Shown here: piece after piece, positions 5,528 to 5,553 of the stretch | Position numbering within the stretch: position 1 is the first letter of the stretch | How the letters are laid out: each line of letters starts with the position of its first letter | DNA from: Bacillota bacterium | GTDB lineage: Bacteria > Bacillota_E > Sulfobacillia > Sulfobacillales > Sulfobacillaceae | DNA: 5,553 nt | Direction of reading: 5' to 3' | Assembly (NCBI GenBank): GCA_021820645.1 | Contig: JAKADJ010000191.1 | Span: forward strand, 1 to 5,553 | The notes under the pieces: model-generated | The model's database searches: none | What the model saw: the letters and a program-made list of their open reading frames with translations, nothing else | What the model was told of the DNA's origin: nothing | Translations under genes and position numbers: made by a program

Positions 5528-5553
5528 ATGGCGAAATGGTTGGTGGAGATCGG
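5528..5553 (+). CDS. 5' end of an unidentified gene, cut by the window edge
   Basis: An ATG at 5528 opens a frame reading MAKWLVEI followed by a codon beginning GG (Gly). GGGAGGGA at 5517-5524 is a good ribosome site just upstream, which makes a real start likely. Only eight full codons are present, so the product cannot be assigned. The start resembles the LVEIGTEELP-type opening of glycyl-tRNA synthetase beta subunits, but this is a guess from very few residues. It is divergent from the DUF255 gene with a 105-base spacer. Confidence 0.6.

Overview
The window holds six supported protein genes plus the first codons of a seventh. All are chromosomal, mostly housekeeping genes, with no mobile element, CRISPR array, tRNA or rRNA that I can see. 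The gene set points to a Gram-positive (Firmicutes-type) bacterium: yqeK followed by rsfS in a 4-base overlap, strong GGAGG-type ribosome sites before nearly every gene, and moderately GC-rich DNA. A stand-alone single-RRM protein next to these genes, and a DUF255 thioredoxin-fold protein, would suit a Sulfobacillus/Symbiobacterium-like lineage. That placement is inference from gene content only.

Layout: (1) Positions 53-1292, plus strand: a small RRM RNA-binding protein, then yqeK (HD-domain, predicted diadenosine tetraphosphatase), then rsfS (ribosomal silencing factor). They read as one transcription unit. The 62-base gap between the RRM gene and yqeK contains a 13-pair inverted repeat whose right arm includes much of the yqeK Shine-Dalgarno sequence. 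(2) Positions 1289-2494, minus strand: an MFS exporter of the MFS_3 type. Its stop codon overlaps the rsfS stop, and a short hairpin sits at the junction. (3) Positions 2584-3540, plus strand: a nucleoside hydrolase with an intact calcium-binding motif set, transcribed divergently from the MFS gene across an 89-base spacer that contains a 9-base tandem repeat. (4) Positions 3578-3606: a perfect 11-pair hairpin between two convergent genes, probably a shared terminator. (5) Positions 3635-5422, minus strand: a DUF255 (YyaL/SPATA20-like) protein with a WCHWCH active site, apparently a short form of the family. (6) Positions 5423-5527: a divergent promoter region, followed by a gene starting at 5528 that runs off the window and begins MAKWLVEIG-like.

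How the genes relate: yqeK and rsfS belong to the conserved nadD-yqeK-rsfS neighbourhood, linking nucleotide stress signalling with ribosome silencing. Here an RNA-binding protein lies directly upstream, where nadD is commonly found. The MFS exporter, nucleoside hydrolase and DUF255 protein are separate units with no evident pathway link. I do not see a clear novel multi-gene system. The most interesting point is the hairpin over the yqeK ribosome site just downstream of an RNA-binding protein gene.
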